From NCBI RefSeq assembly GCF_011927955.1, contig NZ_JAATJN010000001.1, positions 1,054,001 through 1,118,000 on the forward strand: a DNA stretch of 64,000 nt, written 5' to 3'. The notes below the pieces were generated by a model. It had not been told where the DNA came from. It saw only the letters and a list, made by a program, of their open reading frames with translations, and ran no database searches. This stretch comes from Brevibacterium marinum (GTDB taxonomy: Bacteria; Actinomycetota; Actinomycetes; Actinomycetales; Brevibacteriaceae). Positions within the stretch are counted from its first letter, which is position 1. Every line of letters starts with the position of its first letter. This document shows positions 52,578 through 61,754 of the stretch, one piece after another. Both the position numbers and the translations under genes were made by a program.

Positions 52578-53673
52578 GCTCATGATCACCGCATGGTTCG
52601 TGCTCGTCACCGTCTGGGTCCTGGCATTCACGGCTCTGGGGCAGTTGCGCTATGTCAGGCATTGGAGCAACGCGGTGTTCCCCCTCGCCTCCTTGATCTG
52701 CATCAACACCTATGTTGCCGCTCAGGGCAATTTCGACATCATCGACAAGTCTCGGTACGCCTTGGAGTTCGAGTCGCTGAGCTTCGCGCCCTTCGGCGAA
52801 GTGTTCGACAGCTTCGTCACCGAGGGACGTGAACCCGCGTTTCTGCTGTTCAACTGGACGATCGGGCTATTCACCCACGACGCTCGCGTATTCTTCATGA
52901 TCGCGGCAGCAGCGTGCAGCCTGATGCTCGCCATCACCCTGTGGGTGATGCTCGGGACCGGGTGGCAGACGACCGTCGTGTTCTACCTGACCTTCTGCTT
53001 CGGGTTCTTCACGAACTATTCGAGCTTCCTGCTTCGACAGGGGCTGTCGATCTCGTTCCTGTTGCTTGCAGCGGCGCTGGTCTTCAGACGGGCCAAGGTC
53101 CGGTGGGTGGTCCTTCTCCTGCTCATCGGCCTCCTCTTCCACTGGTCGGCGGCCGTGGCGGCAATCCTCATCCTCGCGCTCCGCCTGTTCCGCCTGCGAC
53201 TGAGCATCCTCCTGGCCGTCTGGTGCCTGTTGACGGTGACCTATCTGACCGGGTCGAACGAAACGCTGGCGGGCCCGCTGGGGAACGTATTCAGCGACAT
53301 CGAGACCTACTCCGACCCCGAAGTGATCGTGGAGTACACCGGCGGGACGAATCGACTCGACTTCTGGGTGATGAGTGCGGTGCCGGTGATCTTCGGCTAC
53401 GTGGCCGTCAAGAAGCTCACCTTCCTCCCCGACTGGTATTCGACGTTGGTCAAGGCCTATGTGCTTCTCAACTGCTACTACATTGCACTGGGCTTCCTCT
53501 ACTTCGGTGACCGCCTGGCGGTCTACTCGTGGTCATTGACGCCTCTGGTCATGGCGGTGCCGTTCCTCGGCTATGAGGGCAGAGGCCAGATGCTACTGAA
53601 GCCGGGCCTTGTCATCGGACTCCTGATCTGGGCCGCGTACTTCGGAACGTTCGAGAACTTCAGCATTCGCTGA
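52567..53673 (+). CDS. EpsG-like polysaccharide polymerase
   Basis: 368 residues with about ten membrane helices. FLLFNWTIGLFTHDARVFFMIAA and LRQGLSISFLLLAAALVFRRAKVRWVVLLLLIGLLFHWSAA follow the EpsG pattern, including the R-Q-xxA-x(4) helix and a histidine-tryptophan pair. It should join repeat units outside the membrane in place of a classic Wzy. The ATG at 52567 overlaps the phosphatase by 11 nt; an ATG at 52582 would also serve. Its 3' end overlaps the opposite-strand flippase gene by 81 nt. Confidence 0.82.
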   Translation: MRRELMITAWFVLVTVWVLAFTALGQLRYVRHWSNAVFPLASLICINTYVAAQGNFDIIDKSRYALEFESLSFAPFGEVFDSFVTEGREPAFLLFNWTIGLFTHDARVFFMIAAAACSLMLAITLWVMLGTGWQTTVVFYLTFCFGFFTNYSSFLLRQGLSISFLLLAAALVFRRAKVRWVVLLLLIGLLFHWSAAVAAILILALRLFRLRLSILLAVWCLLTVTYLTGSNETLAGPLGNVFSDIETYSDPEVIVEYTGGTNRLDFWVMSAVPVIFGYVAVKKLTFLPDWYSTLVKAYVLLNCYYIALGFLYFGDRLAVYSWSLTPLVMAVPFLGYEGRGQMLLKPGLVIGLLIWAAYFGTFENFSIR

Positions 53674-54933
53674 ACGCGTCGCCGAGCCCTGCCCGGGCCA
53701 CCGTGAGAGACGGCAGAGGACGAGCTCTCCCACGTAACGGACGGAGGAACCGACGAATACGGCAAGGCATCCTGCTTCGACCGCCTCCATGCCCGAGAAC
53801 CCTGCGATCACCCCGGAGACGAGGACGCAGAGAACCGAGGCAGCCCCGATCACCGTTGTCGCCCAGTACCGGTTGAGGATCAACAGCATCGCCGAGATCA
53901 TGTATGTGGGCATCGTGATGCAGGCGGCCAGAGCCAGGAACAGCACAGCGGTCCGCGAAATCGAGAAGTCTGCTCCGTAGACGCTGACCAGAAGTCTGGG
54001 GCCGGTGAGGACGGCGAGGACGACCAGCGGAGTCAGAGCGATGAACGTGACCACGCTCGTTGCCGTGACGCTTCTCAAGAGCACGATTCTGCCTCGGGCC
54101 TGATAACGGCGACGATACCCCGGCAGGAGCACCGTTTCAGCCGAGGCGCCCACGAGATTGGCGAACACCACGAGATAGGCCGCCGAGGCATAGCGTCCCA
54201 CATCATCGGGCGCTCCGAACAGGCCGACGACGCCGAGCGGAACGTAGGACAGAAGCGAATAGATGCCCTGCATGAGGGACAGGGGGACACCGGCCCGCAG
54301 AAGCGCACCCACGTCCCCAGGCACAGTCCGAAACCGTGAGAGCACCTGCTGCGACGCGGCGGGGCCCGGCGCCATCGGATCGGGGGAACGCAAGCCCAGG
54401 GCCCCGGTCGAGAACGCGGCCAGGATCGAGACGGCTGCCGCACCCCAGAGCGCGACGATCACCGACGAGGTGGCGAGCATTGCGAACGTCACGACCGCGG
54501 TGGTGACGAAGGCGTCGGCGATGAGGAGGATGCCGAAGGCACTGAGTCGTTCGGCCTTCTGCAAGCGGGCGAAGAACAGATCGGCTACGGAATCGCTGAC
54601 TTTGATCAGCAGGATCGCCATGGCCAGCTGCCAGTCGAAGATCCCGCCGAGGTGCCAGATGACTGCCAGCCCCGCCACCACCGAGAGCAGGACGGTCGTC
54701 AGCCTGAGACCGAGGTAGACGGGCCATCGCACGTGCCGTTGGAGGGAGATGTAGAGATTTCGCAGACCCAGCTGCGTCGTGATGAAGATCGGAGTGAGAA
54801 TGGCGAGCAGACCGGAGTACTGTCCGACCGCATGTGCCCCGTCCTGCCGGGCAAAGAGCCAGACGATGTACCACTGTGCCGCGGCAGAGACGATGTTGCC
54901 GACAGTCACGAGCATGAAGGGTCCCTTAGGCAT
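53593..54933 (-). CDS. Wzx-like polysaccharide flippase (MATE/MVF fold)
   Basis: 446 residues with 12 predicted helices, starting MPKGPFMLVTVGNIVSAAAQWYIVWLFARQ, the usual first helix of lipopolysaccharide-unit flippases. It should carry the lipid-linked unit across the membrane. The ATG at 54933 has AGGA 8 nt before it and overlaps the FemAB-like gene by 8 nt. The last 80 nt are antisense to the end of the polymerase gene, so the two membrane proteins of the Wzx/Wzy pair share DNA at their C-termini. Confidence 0.85.
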   Translation of the reverse strand: MPKGPFMLVTVGNIVSAAAQWYIVWLFARQDGAHAVGQYSGLLAILTPIFITTQLGLRNLYISLQRHVRWPVYLGLRLTTVLLSVVAGLAVIWHLGGIFDWQLAMAILLIKVSDSVADLFFARLQKAERLSAFGILLIADAFVTTAVVTFAMLATSSVIVALWGAAAVSILAAFSTGALGLRSPDPMAPGPAASQQVLSRFRTVPGDVGALLRAGVPLSLMQGIYSLLSYVPLGVVGLFGAPDDVGRYASAAYLVVFANLVGASAETVLLPGYRRRYQARGRIVLLRSVTATSVVTFIALTPLVVLAVLTGPRLLVSVYGADFSISRTAVLFLALAACITMPTYMISAMLLILNRYWATTVIGAASVLCVLVSGVIAGFSGMEAVEAGCLAVFVGSSVRYVGELVLCRLSRWPGQGSATRSANAEVLERSEVRGPDQESDDKARLQ

Positions 54934-56203
54934 GTGCCGGATCCTGCATCTGTCGACCCGCCCGGCTGCGCATCCGGACGGAAAGCCGGCGCGGCCGGAC
55001 GGAAAGCCGGCGCAACCGGGCGGGAAGCCTGCGCAGTGCGTCGGCACCGTCACGAAGCAGATTCGAGGTGCCGGTGTACGCCGGCAGCAGTCGCGTGAAT
55101 GCCGCGTAGAACCAGGGCTCGAGAGGCAGGTCCCAGGCACCGATGTACTCGTGCGCATCGGCACCCATATCGGCCTTGAAGCGCACCAGGCCGGAAGCCG
55201 GATCCGCCTCGTCGAGGGTGTCATCGACTCCTCCGATGTCGAAGACTTCGGCGGAGTCGACGATCGCCTGCCGGATGATCGCCCAATAGAGGGCGTTCGA
55301 GGGCTTCGCCTGCGGCCGAGCGGTGCCGGTTGCGGCGAAGATGCCCTGTGCGCGCGGGCCGACCTGGGCCGTCGCGCTCGCCGCGAGCACGTCGCCTTCA
55401 TGCCGCGCGAAGTGCATCGAGAAACGACCTGGGAAGCCTTGGCCCAGGCAGGTCCACAGCGTCGTGAAGTAGTCGATCGGCTGCGGAGAGAAGCCGTTGC
55501 GATGCGCTGTCTGAGCATAGAGCCGATGTGCTTGAGGCAAGTCGTCATCGGTGCCCAGGCCGACTGTCACTCCGGCTCGCTCCGATTTGCGGATGTTCTT
55601 CCGCCACGCCTTCGTCATAGCCGCCAGAACCGCCTCCTCGCTTCCGCAGTGCAGGTCGAGCCAGAAATTGAGCCTGGGCTGGCTCGCATCCGTGGCCGCA
55701 TCGCCCGGCGCCCGACGCCACCCGAGACGACTCAGGACGTCGACGAGGTCGAGGCCTGCATCGTCGAGTCCGTCGGGTGAGAGTTGGCTGAAACGGGTGA
55801 TGGCGGGATTCGACAAACCGGCTCTCACGGTCGCAGCATCCCACCGCCTCAGACTCAGCGGGGGAGTGATGCGCACCGCGAAGACCCTGCGCGTCATCAG
55901 GTAGGCCCGCAGCGGTGTGAGGAGACTGTCGAGGTCGGCTGCGCTCCACTCGAGCACGGGGCCCTGAGGGATGAAGGCGAAGCGTCGGTCCGAGCCCGGC
56001 AGCTTCCGGTATCGGACGACGGCACCTGCGCTCATGACACCGTGGGCATCGAACCACCCCAGCAGCTCAGGGTCCCAGGCGGCGCCCCGTGCCTCCGCCC
56101 ACTCCGGTGTCTGCTGATAGCCGACTGTGTGGCGGGCCCGAGTCGAGGCGCGATCGAGGAATCGCCAGTAGGTCTCGGGCGTGACCGTTCGAAGCGTGTA
56201 CAT
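54926..56203 (-). CDS. FemAB/GNAT-like transferase (peptidoglycan-bridge type)
   Basis: 425 residues, two GNAT halves. GYQQTPEWAEA, the central TKAWRKNIRKSERAGV and NALYWAIIRQAIVDSAEVFDIGGVDD followed by LVRFKADMGA are FemX/FemAB motifs and closer to true FemAB than the pair at 43233/44408. It may load an amino acid onto a glycan or onto lipid II; the substrate is unknown. The tail has three RRLSVR/RRLPAR-like basic copies. The start at 56203 is leaderless: TACGCT lies 6 nt before the ATG. First gene of a two-gene unit with the flippase. Confidence 0.82.
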   Translation of the reverse strand: MYTLRTVTPETYWRFLDRASTRARHTVGYQQTPEWAEARGAAWDPELLGWFDAHGVMSAGAVVRYRKLPGSDRRFAFIPQGPVLEWSAADLDSLLTPLRAYLMTRRVFAVRITPPLSLRRWDAATVRAGLSNPAITRFSQLSPDGLDDAGLDLVDVLSRLGWRRAPGDAATDASQPRLNFWLDLHCGSEEAVLAAMTKAWRKNIRKSERAGVTVGLGTDDDLPQAHRLYAQTAHRNGFSPQPIDYFTTLWTCLGQGFPGRFSMHFARHEGDVLAASATAQVGPRAQGIFAATGTARPQAKPSNALYWAIIRQAIVDSAEVFDIGGVDDTLDEADPASGLVRFKADMGADAHEYIGAWDLPLEPWFYAAFTRLLPAYTGTSNLLRDGADALRRLPARLRRLSVRPRRLSVRMRSRAGRQMQDPAHA

Positions 56204-56468
56204 CGGCCCAGCGTATGCCGGTCGGGTCAGGCAATCCATGGGATCGGGACGAACTGCGTGATGTTGACGGCAAACCGCACCGAGCGCTGTGATTCTCGGG
56301 CCCGTTCCGGCCGAACTCGCCTGCTTCCCCTCGGGCGCTTGCGGTCATTGCGGTGAACCGTCAGCTTCTCCTGTCTCTCCGCCACTTCTGTGATTCTTTC
56401 CACCTGCCCGGTGATTTTCGGTCGACAATGAAAGCCAGCGTTGGCCCGGTCGATTAGGAGGCGCCAGC
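56204..56468. promoter_or_regulatory. Divergent control region with repeated motif
   Basis: TACGCT (56215-56210) is the -10 for the FemAB-like gene. CTGTGATTCT occurs at 56287-56296 and 56388-56397, and GTGATTTTCG at 56411-56420; the last 10-mer also lies at 18378-18387 upstream of the related LuxR-RelA/SpoT gene. CCAGCGT-GG-CCGGTCGATT occurs twice around the LuxR start. Confidence 0.45.
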
Positions 56469-59030
56469 GTGGGACCGGTCGATTCCGCTGACTCGTCAGC
56501 GTGGGCGGTCCGCAGCCGAATCACCGGAGAAAGGACCCGGGCCATGGATCTCCTCACTGCTGAGTCGCTGTCGACTGACTCGCCGTCGACGCAGCCAGGT
56601 GCCCGAATCAGGGATCGATTCGGCGATGACGAGTGGGACCACCGATATGGAGAGCAGGGAGTGATGACGTCAATGTCCGGGCCGAGTCAGACACCGGAAG
56701 TCTGCGCGAACCCCTCGGAGTTCGCTCGGGAGCTCGGGCTCGAAGAGGGGATCATGGCAACGGAACTCTTCGCTGCCAGCGGTGGACGTCTGAGCCTCGG
56801 TCGTGCGGCAGTCGGGGTCATCGGCGGCGTGTTCGCCGGTGAGGACGCATCCGAACTGTCCGTGTCCCATGATGTCGCTTCGTCGAGCTTCGCCGATCAT
56901 GTCGCCGGCTTGGCACCGAGGCTCGATCTCGGTCTGGCCCAGGCGGATACCTGCCAAGCGGCTGTGCTCTCCCATCTCGGGGTCTTCACTCGGCAGACAG
57001 CGCTGCTGGTCGTGGCCATGGTCGGATCGCGAATGGCCGGTGAGATGAGTCTCCGCGATCCGGAGGGCCTGCTCATGCGCCTGCGCTTGGAGGGAATCCT
57101 CGTGTCCGTGGACACCGACGACGAGCGCAAGCTCTATCGGATTCCCAATCTCATCGCCGGTGCCCTGCGTCGGGAGCTGTCGAAGCGTCCGGCGGCCCCG
57201 TCGCTCATTGCCGCGCTCGTGAGCGGATTGGCCGATCACGTCGAAAACGCGCAGATCGTCGACGCGCACATTCTCGACGACGTTCTCACGCTCGCTCGGA
57301 AGTTCGAGCAGTGGTCGCAGTTGGCGCGGGTCCAAGAGTCCGTCGGACTGCCGATGTTCCTCATCGCTCCACGCGCGACGTGCAGAGCCTTCGGGCACCT
57401 GCCGACGCAGGCTCTCGTCGCGGCACCAGATCTCCGTTTCCTGGCCGCTCTGACCGACGATGTGCTCGACCGTCTGGCCAACGGCAGCTCCGGAGCCGAT
57501 ATTCGGGACGTCGTGGTGGAGGAGACGAGGGCCGGACGCATGCGAGCGTTCTTCCCCGGCCCCGGTGACCGAGGAACCACCTCGCCGAGGACGGGTCCGG
57601 GCCCATCGCAGCCCTCCGAACTCGACGGTGAGCCGGTCGACCTCCATCAGACCGGTGCCGGACACCTCCCTCAGGCCGGTGCCGGACACGTTCCTCAAGC
57701 GGCTGGACACTTGCTCGGAGAGTCCGCCGAGGAGGGGTTCATCTCCACATTGGCCCGCCTGGTCGCGCTGACGAGGGACGAACGCCACGACGAGGCCGCA
57801 TCACTCGGTCTGGCCTGGTCGGCGGAACCACATGGTCGATGGGCACAGATGGTGGTGAGGCTCCTGACCGCGATCAGCCTGTTCCACAGCTCCCAGTTCC
57901 GACGTTCGGTGTCGATTCTGTCCGAACTCGAATCCGATGCCACCAGCAGTCATGTCGAAGGGGACTTCCTCCTCCCGGCCGTGATCGCGTGGACGGCTCT
58001 GGCCTCGGTGGCCAGCGGAGATCACGAACGTGCGGACCAGTTCCTGACCCGAATCGACGAGGACCTGAACGATCCGATCATCGTCGAGGAACTGGTGCAT
58101 CCGGCAGCTCACGTCGCCCTGGCTCTGAGAGCACTCGACAGGCTCGACCTCGGTCGGGCGAAAACGGAGATGGCCGAGCTCTCCGCCTACCCCGAGAACC
58201 GGTCCCTGTGGGCATATCTGCCCGTCATCGGTCGCACCATCGCCCTGTTGACGGCGACCACCGAGTCGAATCTCCTGTTCGTCAACGACGATGTCGAGAA
58301 GCATCGGGACCCGTCAGGAATGTCCGTGACCGGTCGGGATCTGCTGGCGGCCAGCAGGAGCATGGTCTTCATCAGCTTGGGACAGCTCAAATGGGCCGAG
58401 GTCGAACTCGAACGGATGTCACAGACTTCGGATGCACGGATCGTGCTCAAGGTCCGTGTCGAATTCGTCGCCGGACGATTCGACAATGCGATCGCCCTGG
58501 CCGACACCTGGTTCTACAATCGCAGCCTGACGCCGACCAAACGAGCCGAACTGGCCGTCATCAAGTCCGCCGCGCTGCTGCGGACCGGCCGGGAGGCCGA
58601 AGCCGTGGCCGAATTCGTCACCGCTATCGGCCTGGCGACTTGGGTGAGCACCCTTCTGCCTGTGGTGCTGCTGCCGCAGCCTGACCGGAACCGTCTGCTC
58701 GACCTCACGGCAGACCACGTGGTCTTCAACGATGCATTCGCGGCATTCTCCGGGCAGTACCGCGATCGCGATGAACTCATCGCGAACCTGCGCACGGTCG
58801 GGCCGATCGCCGTCAGCAGCGCAACCCTTCCCCAGCTGAGCTCCGGAGAGGCGCAGCTTCTCGATCTGCTGGCCCAGGGGCTGTCCATCCCCCAGATCTC
58901 GACCGAGCTGCACCAGGTGACGGGCACCGTGAAGAACCGGCTCTCGGCCCTCTACCGCAAATTCGAGGTCTCAGGCAGGAGCGAAGTGCTCACCCGTGCC
59001 CGCGCGATGGGGTTCCTCACGCTGTCGTGA
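56469..59030 (+). CDS. Large LuxR-family regulator without P-loop
   Basis: 853 residues. No Walker motifs; the body is helical and TPR-like. The C-terminal HTH (AQGLSIPQISTELHQVTGTVKNRLSALYRKFEVSGRSEV) shares the GTVKN-LS-LY core with the LuxR-RelA/SpoT fusion at 14649, and the regions before the HTH (LLPVVLLPQPDRNRLLD versus SLVPVAMVPKSLRDRLI) also match, so these two form a subfamily apart from the three P-loop regulators. This one stops 20 residues after the HTH. Three 7-8-residue repeats lie near residue 400. The GTG at 56469 has AGGAGG 7 nt upstream. Its end overlaps the convergent permease by 14 nt. Confidence 0.78.
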   Translation: MGPVDSADSSAWAVRSRITGERTRAMDLLTAESLSTDSPSTQPGARIRDRFGDDEWDHRYGEQGVMTSMSGPSQTPEVCANPSEFARELGLEEGIMATELFAASGGRLSLGRAAVGVIGGVFAGEDASELSVSHDVASSSFADHVAGLAPRLDLGLAQADTCQAAVLSHLGVFTRQTALLVVAMVGSRMAGEMSLRDPEGLLMRLRLEGILVSVDTDDERKLYRIPNLIAGALRRELSKRPAAPSLIAALVSGLADHVENAQIVDAHILDDVLTLARKFEQWSQLARVQESVGLPMFLIAPRATCRAFGHLPTQALVAAPDLRFLAALTDDVLDRLANGSSGADIRDVVVEETRAGRMRAFFPGPGDRGTTSPRTGPGPSQPSELDGEPVDLHQTGAGHLPQAGAGHVPQAAGHLLGESAEEGFISTLARLVALTRDERHDEAASLGLAWSAEPHGRWAQMVVRLLTAISLFHSSQFRRSVSILSELESDATSSHVEGDFLLPAVIAWTALASVASGDHERADQFLTRIDEDLNDPIIVEELVHPAAHVALALRALDRLDLGRAKTEMAELSAYPENRSLWAYLPVIGRTIALLTATTESNLLFVNDDVEKHRDPSGMSVTGRDLLAASRSMVFISLGQLKWAEVELERMSQTSDARIVLKVRVEFVAGRFDNAIALADTWFYNRSLTPTKRAELAVIKSAALLRTGREAEAVAEFVTAIGLATWVSTLLPVVLLPQPDRNRLLDLTADHVVFNDAFAAFSGQYRDRDELIANLRTVGPIAVSSATLPQLSSGEAQLLDLLAQGLSIPQISTELHQVTGTVKNRLSALYRKFEVSGRSEVLTRARAMGFLTLS
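57642..57710 (+). repeat. 24/24/21-nt in-frame repeats in the LuxR gene
   Basis: Two 24-nt units (57642-57665, 57666-57689) and a shortened third encode L-H-Q-T-G-A-G-H, L-P-Q-A-G-A-G-H and V-P-Q-A-A-G-H in the interdomain linker. Confidence 0.9.
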
Positions 59031-60723
59031 GGTTCCTCCGCCGGAACCCGAGCACACCGAGGGCCACGAGGACCACGGTCGCCGCGGTCAGGACCACGAC
59101 CGCCTCGGCGGACAGATCCTGGGCCGGGTACTGTCCGATGTGGACGAACACGGAGGTGTCGAGGACAGCCTGGTCGAGGCGCATCATCTGCCCGAACAGG
59201 GCCAAAGCAGCGGCGCAGACGAAGACGATCCAGACCAGGCCCTGCAGCCTCGGCGCGAACCCGTAGATTGCGACGGCGAGTCCGAGCAGGATCCACACGG
59301 ATGCCGTCTGCGCGGTATGACCGAGGACCGCAGGACCCATGAGCGACCAATCCCCGGTCGACGCGCTCGCGCCCAGTCCCTCGCCCACTCCGGCGAGGAT
59401 CATCAGCCAGAGCGAGCCGAGCAGCGTCACGAGCGTCCACGACAGCACCCACGAACCGCGGCCGACGGCGGTGGCGAGCACGGGCTCGGTGCGCAGGCCC
59501 GACTCCTCCGCCCGCAGGCTCGAAGCGGCGATGATCGCGTAGGCGGCCACGATCATGGCGAAGTAGAGGGACATGTAGCCGAGGTAGCCGTCGACGATCC
59601 CACCCGAGCCGCCCATGAGGTCGAGGATCTCCGGCGGCATGCCGTCCGCGCCCTCTTCCATGGCCCCGGTGAAGGATCCGAAGACCACGGCCATCGTGAA
59701 GATCCCGATCGACCACCAGACCAGGTTCGCCCGCTGCAGGCGGAACACCAAGCCTGTGCTCGTCGACAGGGACGACGAGGCACGGGCGCGGCCGAGACGG
59801 TCGGCGAAGATTCCGGCCGACAGGTCACGGCGCGACTGGAGGAACATGCTCAGGCCGACGAGCACGACGACGGCTGCCAGCGAGAGCAGCAGTGGCGCCC
59901 ACCGGTCGAGGGTGTACGGGGCCGTTCGCTGCGACCACCCCAGAGGCGAGAGCCAGGACAACCACGCCAGGTCGCCGCCGGCCACGGCCGACATGTCGCC
60001 GAGGCCGCGGACGACGAACGTCGCCGCCAGCACCGCACCGGCGATGCCCGATGCCGCGCGGGCGAATGACGTCAGCTGCACAGTGACAGCTGTGACCGCG
60101 GCGAACACGCATCCGACCGCGGCGATGCCCGCGCCGAAGAGGAGCGCGGAGGAGAGAGGATCGGGATGGGCCTCGGAGAAGAAGAACGCGAGGGACATGA
60201 GGAATCCAGCCGCGAGACTCATGACCAGGGTGCCGATGAGCGCTGCGAGGAGCTGCGTATGGCGACCGGTGACGTTTGCCCGGATCAGCTCCGCCCGACC
60301 GGTCTGCTCCTCGGCGCGGGTGTGCCGGGTCATCGTCGTGATCGACATCATTGCGATACCGAGCATGAGGAAGACTCCGTACATGCCCACGACGAATCGC
60401 GGAATCGTGATCTCGTCGAGTCCGTAGCCGGGCCCGGTGATCAGGCCCATGACGGGATTCTTCGCGAAGACGACCATCGACGCCAGCGTGCCGTCGTCCA
60501 TGACCACGGCGATGGCATTCGCGAAGTAGGCGGTGAGAGCGGCCAGACCGAGGATCCAGATCGGCGCTCGCCACCGGTCTCGTCTGACCATGAGCCGCAG
60601 CAGGATCCACAAACCGGTTGCCTCGGAGCCCACGCGGTCTTCTGCATGACGCCCGTGGCGGGAATCGTGGGGTCGTGACTCGTTGTGGCGGTGAGTGCCG
60701 TCGGAGCTCGTCAGCAGAGTCAT
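59017..60723 (-). CDS. ABC-2 exporter permease
   Basis: 568 residues with 12 predicted helices in two six-helix halves, the layout of the exporters annotated as polyketide-antibiotic transporters. [20 protein letters not shown] in half one and [19 protein letters not shown] in half two are the paired coupling-helix motifs. With the ATPase upstream it should pump out a lipophilic compound. The ATG overlaps the ATPase stop by 4 nt. The stop lies 14 nt inside the end of the convergent LuxR gene. Confidence 0.88.
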   Translation of the reverse strand: MTLLTSSDGTHRHNESRPHDSRHGRHAEDRVGSEATGLWILLRLMVRRDRWRAPIWILGLAALTAYFANAIAVVMDDGTLASMVVFAKNPVMGLITGPGYGLDEITIPRFVVGMYGVFLMLGIAMMSITTMTRHTRAEEQTGRAELIRANVTGRHTQLLAALIGTLVMSLAAGFLMSLAFFFSEAHPDPLSSALLFGAGIAAVGCVFAAVTAVTVQLTSFARAASGIAGAVLAATFVVRGLGDMSAVAGGDLAWLSWLSPLGWSQRTAPYTLDRWAPLLLSLAAVVVLVGLSMFLQSRRDLSAGIFADRLGRARASSSLSTSTGLVFRLQRANLVWWSIGIFTMAVVFGSFTGAMEEGADGMPPEILDLMGGSGGIVDGYLGYMSLYFAMIVAAYAIIAASSLRAEESGLRTEPVLATAVGRGSWVLSWTLVTLLGSLWLMILAGVGEGLGASASTGDWSLMGPAVLGHTAQTASVWILLGLAVAIYGFAPRLQGLVWIVFVCAAALALFGQMMRLDQAVLDTSVFVHIGQYPAQDLSAEAVVVLTAATVVLVALGVLGFRRRNLTTA

Positions 60724-61754
60724 GATTCCTCCCGGATGAGTATTCCTGTGCCGGACGTGGTGTCGGCACCCGCAGGTTCGCTGCGATCGGCAGGGTCTGC
60801 GTCGTCGGGGGTGGTGCCGGTCGGGTCGCCGTAGTGGCGCAGCAGCAGCTGTTCGAGGGTGGGCGGGGTCGCTGTCAGCGACCGGATGTCATGATCGCCG
60901 AGGGTGCGCATGATGGCGGGCAGTTCGGCGGTGTCGGCGCTGAAATGCAGCTGCGCGCCCTCGCGGACGAGGTCGTGGACGCCGCGCATGTCCATCAGCT
61001 GCGGAATGTCGGTCTCCACCTGCACGGTGACCGTCGTCCGCGACAGGTGACGCAGATCCGCCAGCGCACCGGATTCGACGATCCGGCCGGACCTGATGAT
61101 CGCCACCCGGTCCGCCAGCGCCTCCACCTGAGCGAGGATGTGGCTCGAGAGCAGAACGGTGCGACCCTCCTCCTTCGCCTCTCGGATGCACTGTTGGAAT
61201 ACGGCCTCCATGAGCGGGTCGAGGCCGGCGGTCGGCTCATCGAGCAGGAGCAGATCGACGTGCGAGGCCAGCGCCGATATCAGAGCGACCTTCTGTCGAT
61301 TGCCCTTCGAGTAGGTCCTGCCCTTCTTGCGTGGGTCGAGATCGAAGCGCTCGATGAGTTCGTCCCTCTTGCGGGTGTCGACCCCTCCGCGCAGCCGCGC
61401 GAACAGATCGATGGCCTCCCCGCCGCTCAGGCCCGGCCAGAGTTCGACGTCGCCGGGGACGTAGGCGAGTCTGCGGTGAAGTGATACCGCCTTCGCCCAC
61501 GGGTCCTCGCCCAGGAGACTGATGCGGCCCGCATCATGCTTGAGGATTCCGAGCAGGATTCTGATGGTCGTCGACTTCCCGGCGCCGTTGGGTCCTAAGA
61601 AGCCGTGGACCTCGCCGCGGGCGACGTCGAGGTTGAGTCCGTCGAGTGCTCGCACCCGACCGTAGCTCTTGACCACGTCCCGCATGGAGATGGCTGTGGT
61701 GCTGTGGTCGGCGCTCGCCGAGGTGGACGCCGGGGTGTTCGTCGCTGTGGTCAT
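60720..61754 (-). CDS. ABC exporter ATP-binding protein
   Basis: 344 residues. GPNGAGKST Walker [10 protein letters not shown] in place of the usual signature (normal for this exporter family), [13 protein letters not shown]alker B and SSHIL switch histidine are all intact, in contrast with the ATPase at 26852. The C-terminal 110 residues are the DrrA-like tail. It drives the permease at 59017. The ATG overlaps the tetR stop by 4 nt, so the three genes form one operon under the TetR protein. Confidence 0.92.
   Translation of the reverse strand: MTTATNTPASTSASADHSTTAISMRDVVKSYGRVRALDGLNLDVARGEVHGFLGPNGAGKSTTIRILLGILKHDAGRISLLGEDPWAKAVSLHRRLAYVPGDVELWPGLSGGEAIDLFARLRGGVDTRKRDELIERFDLDPRKKGRTYSKGNRQKVALISALASHVDLLLLDEPTAGLDPLMEAVFQQCIREAKEEGRTVLLSSHILAQVEALADRVAIIRSGRIVESGALADLRHLSRTTVTVQVETDIPQLMDMRGVHDLVREGAQLHFSADTAELPAIMRTLGDHDIRSLTATPPTLEQLLLRHYGDPTGTTPDDADPADRSEPAGADTTSGTGILIREES

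Noticed and set aside
41285..59030. Polysaccharide locus as a mobile island
   Set aside because: No integrase, transposase, tRNA or flanking direct repeat is visible, and base composition looks like that of the neighbours by eye. A window-scale GC and codon-usage plot would be needed to say more.
60720..61754. Degenerate signature (YSKGN) as a second inactive ABC ATPase
   Set aside because: Walker A, Walker B with Glu and the switch His are intact, and YSKGN-type signatures are normal in this exporter family.
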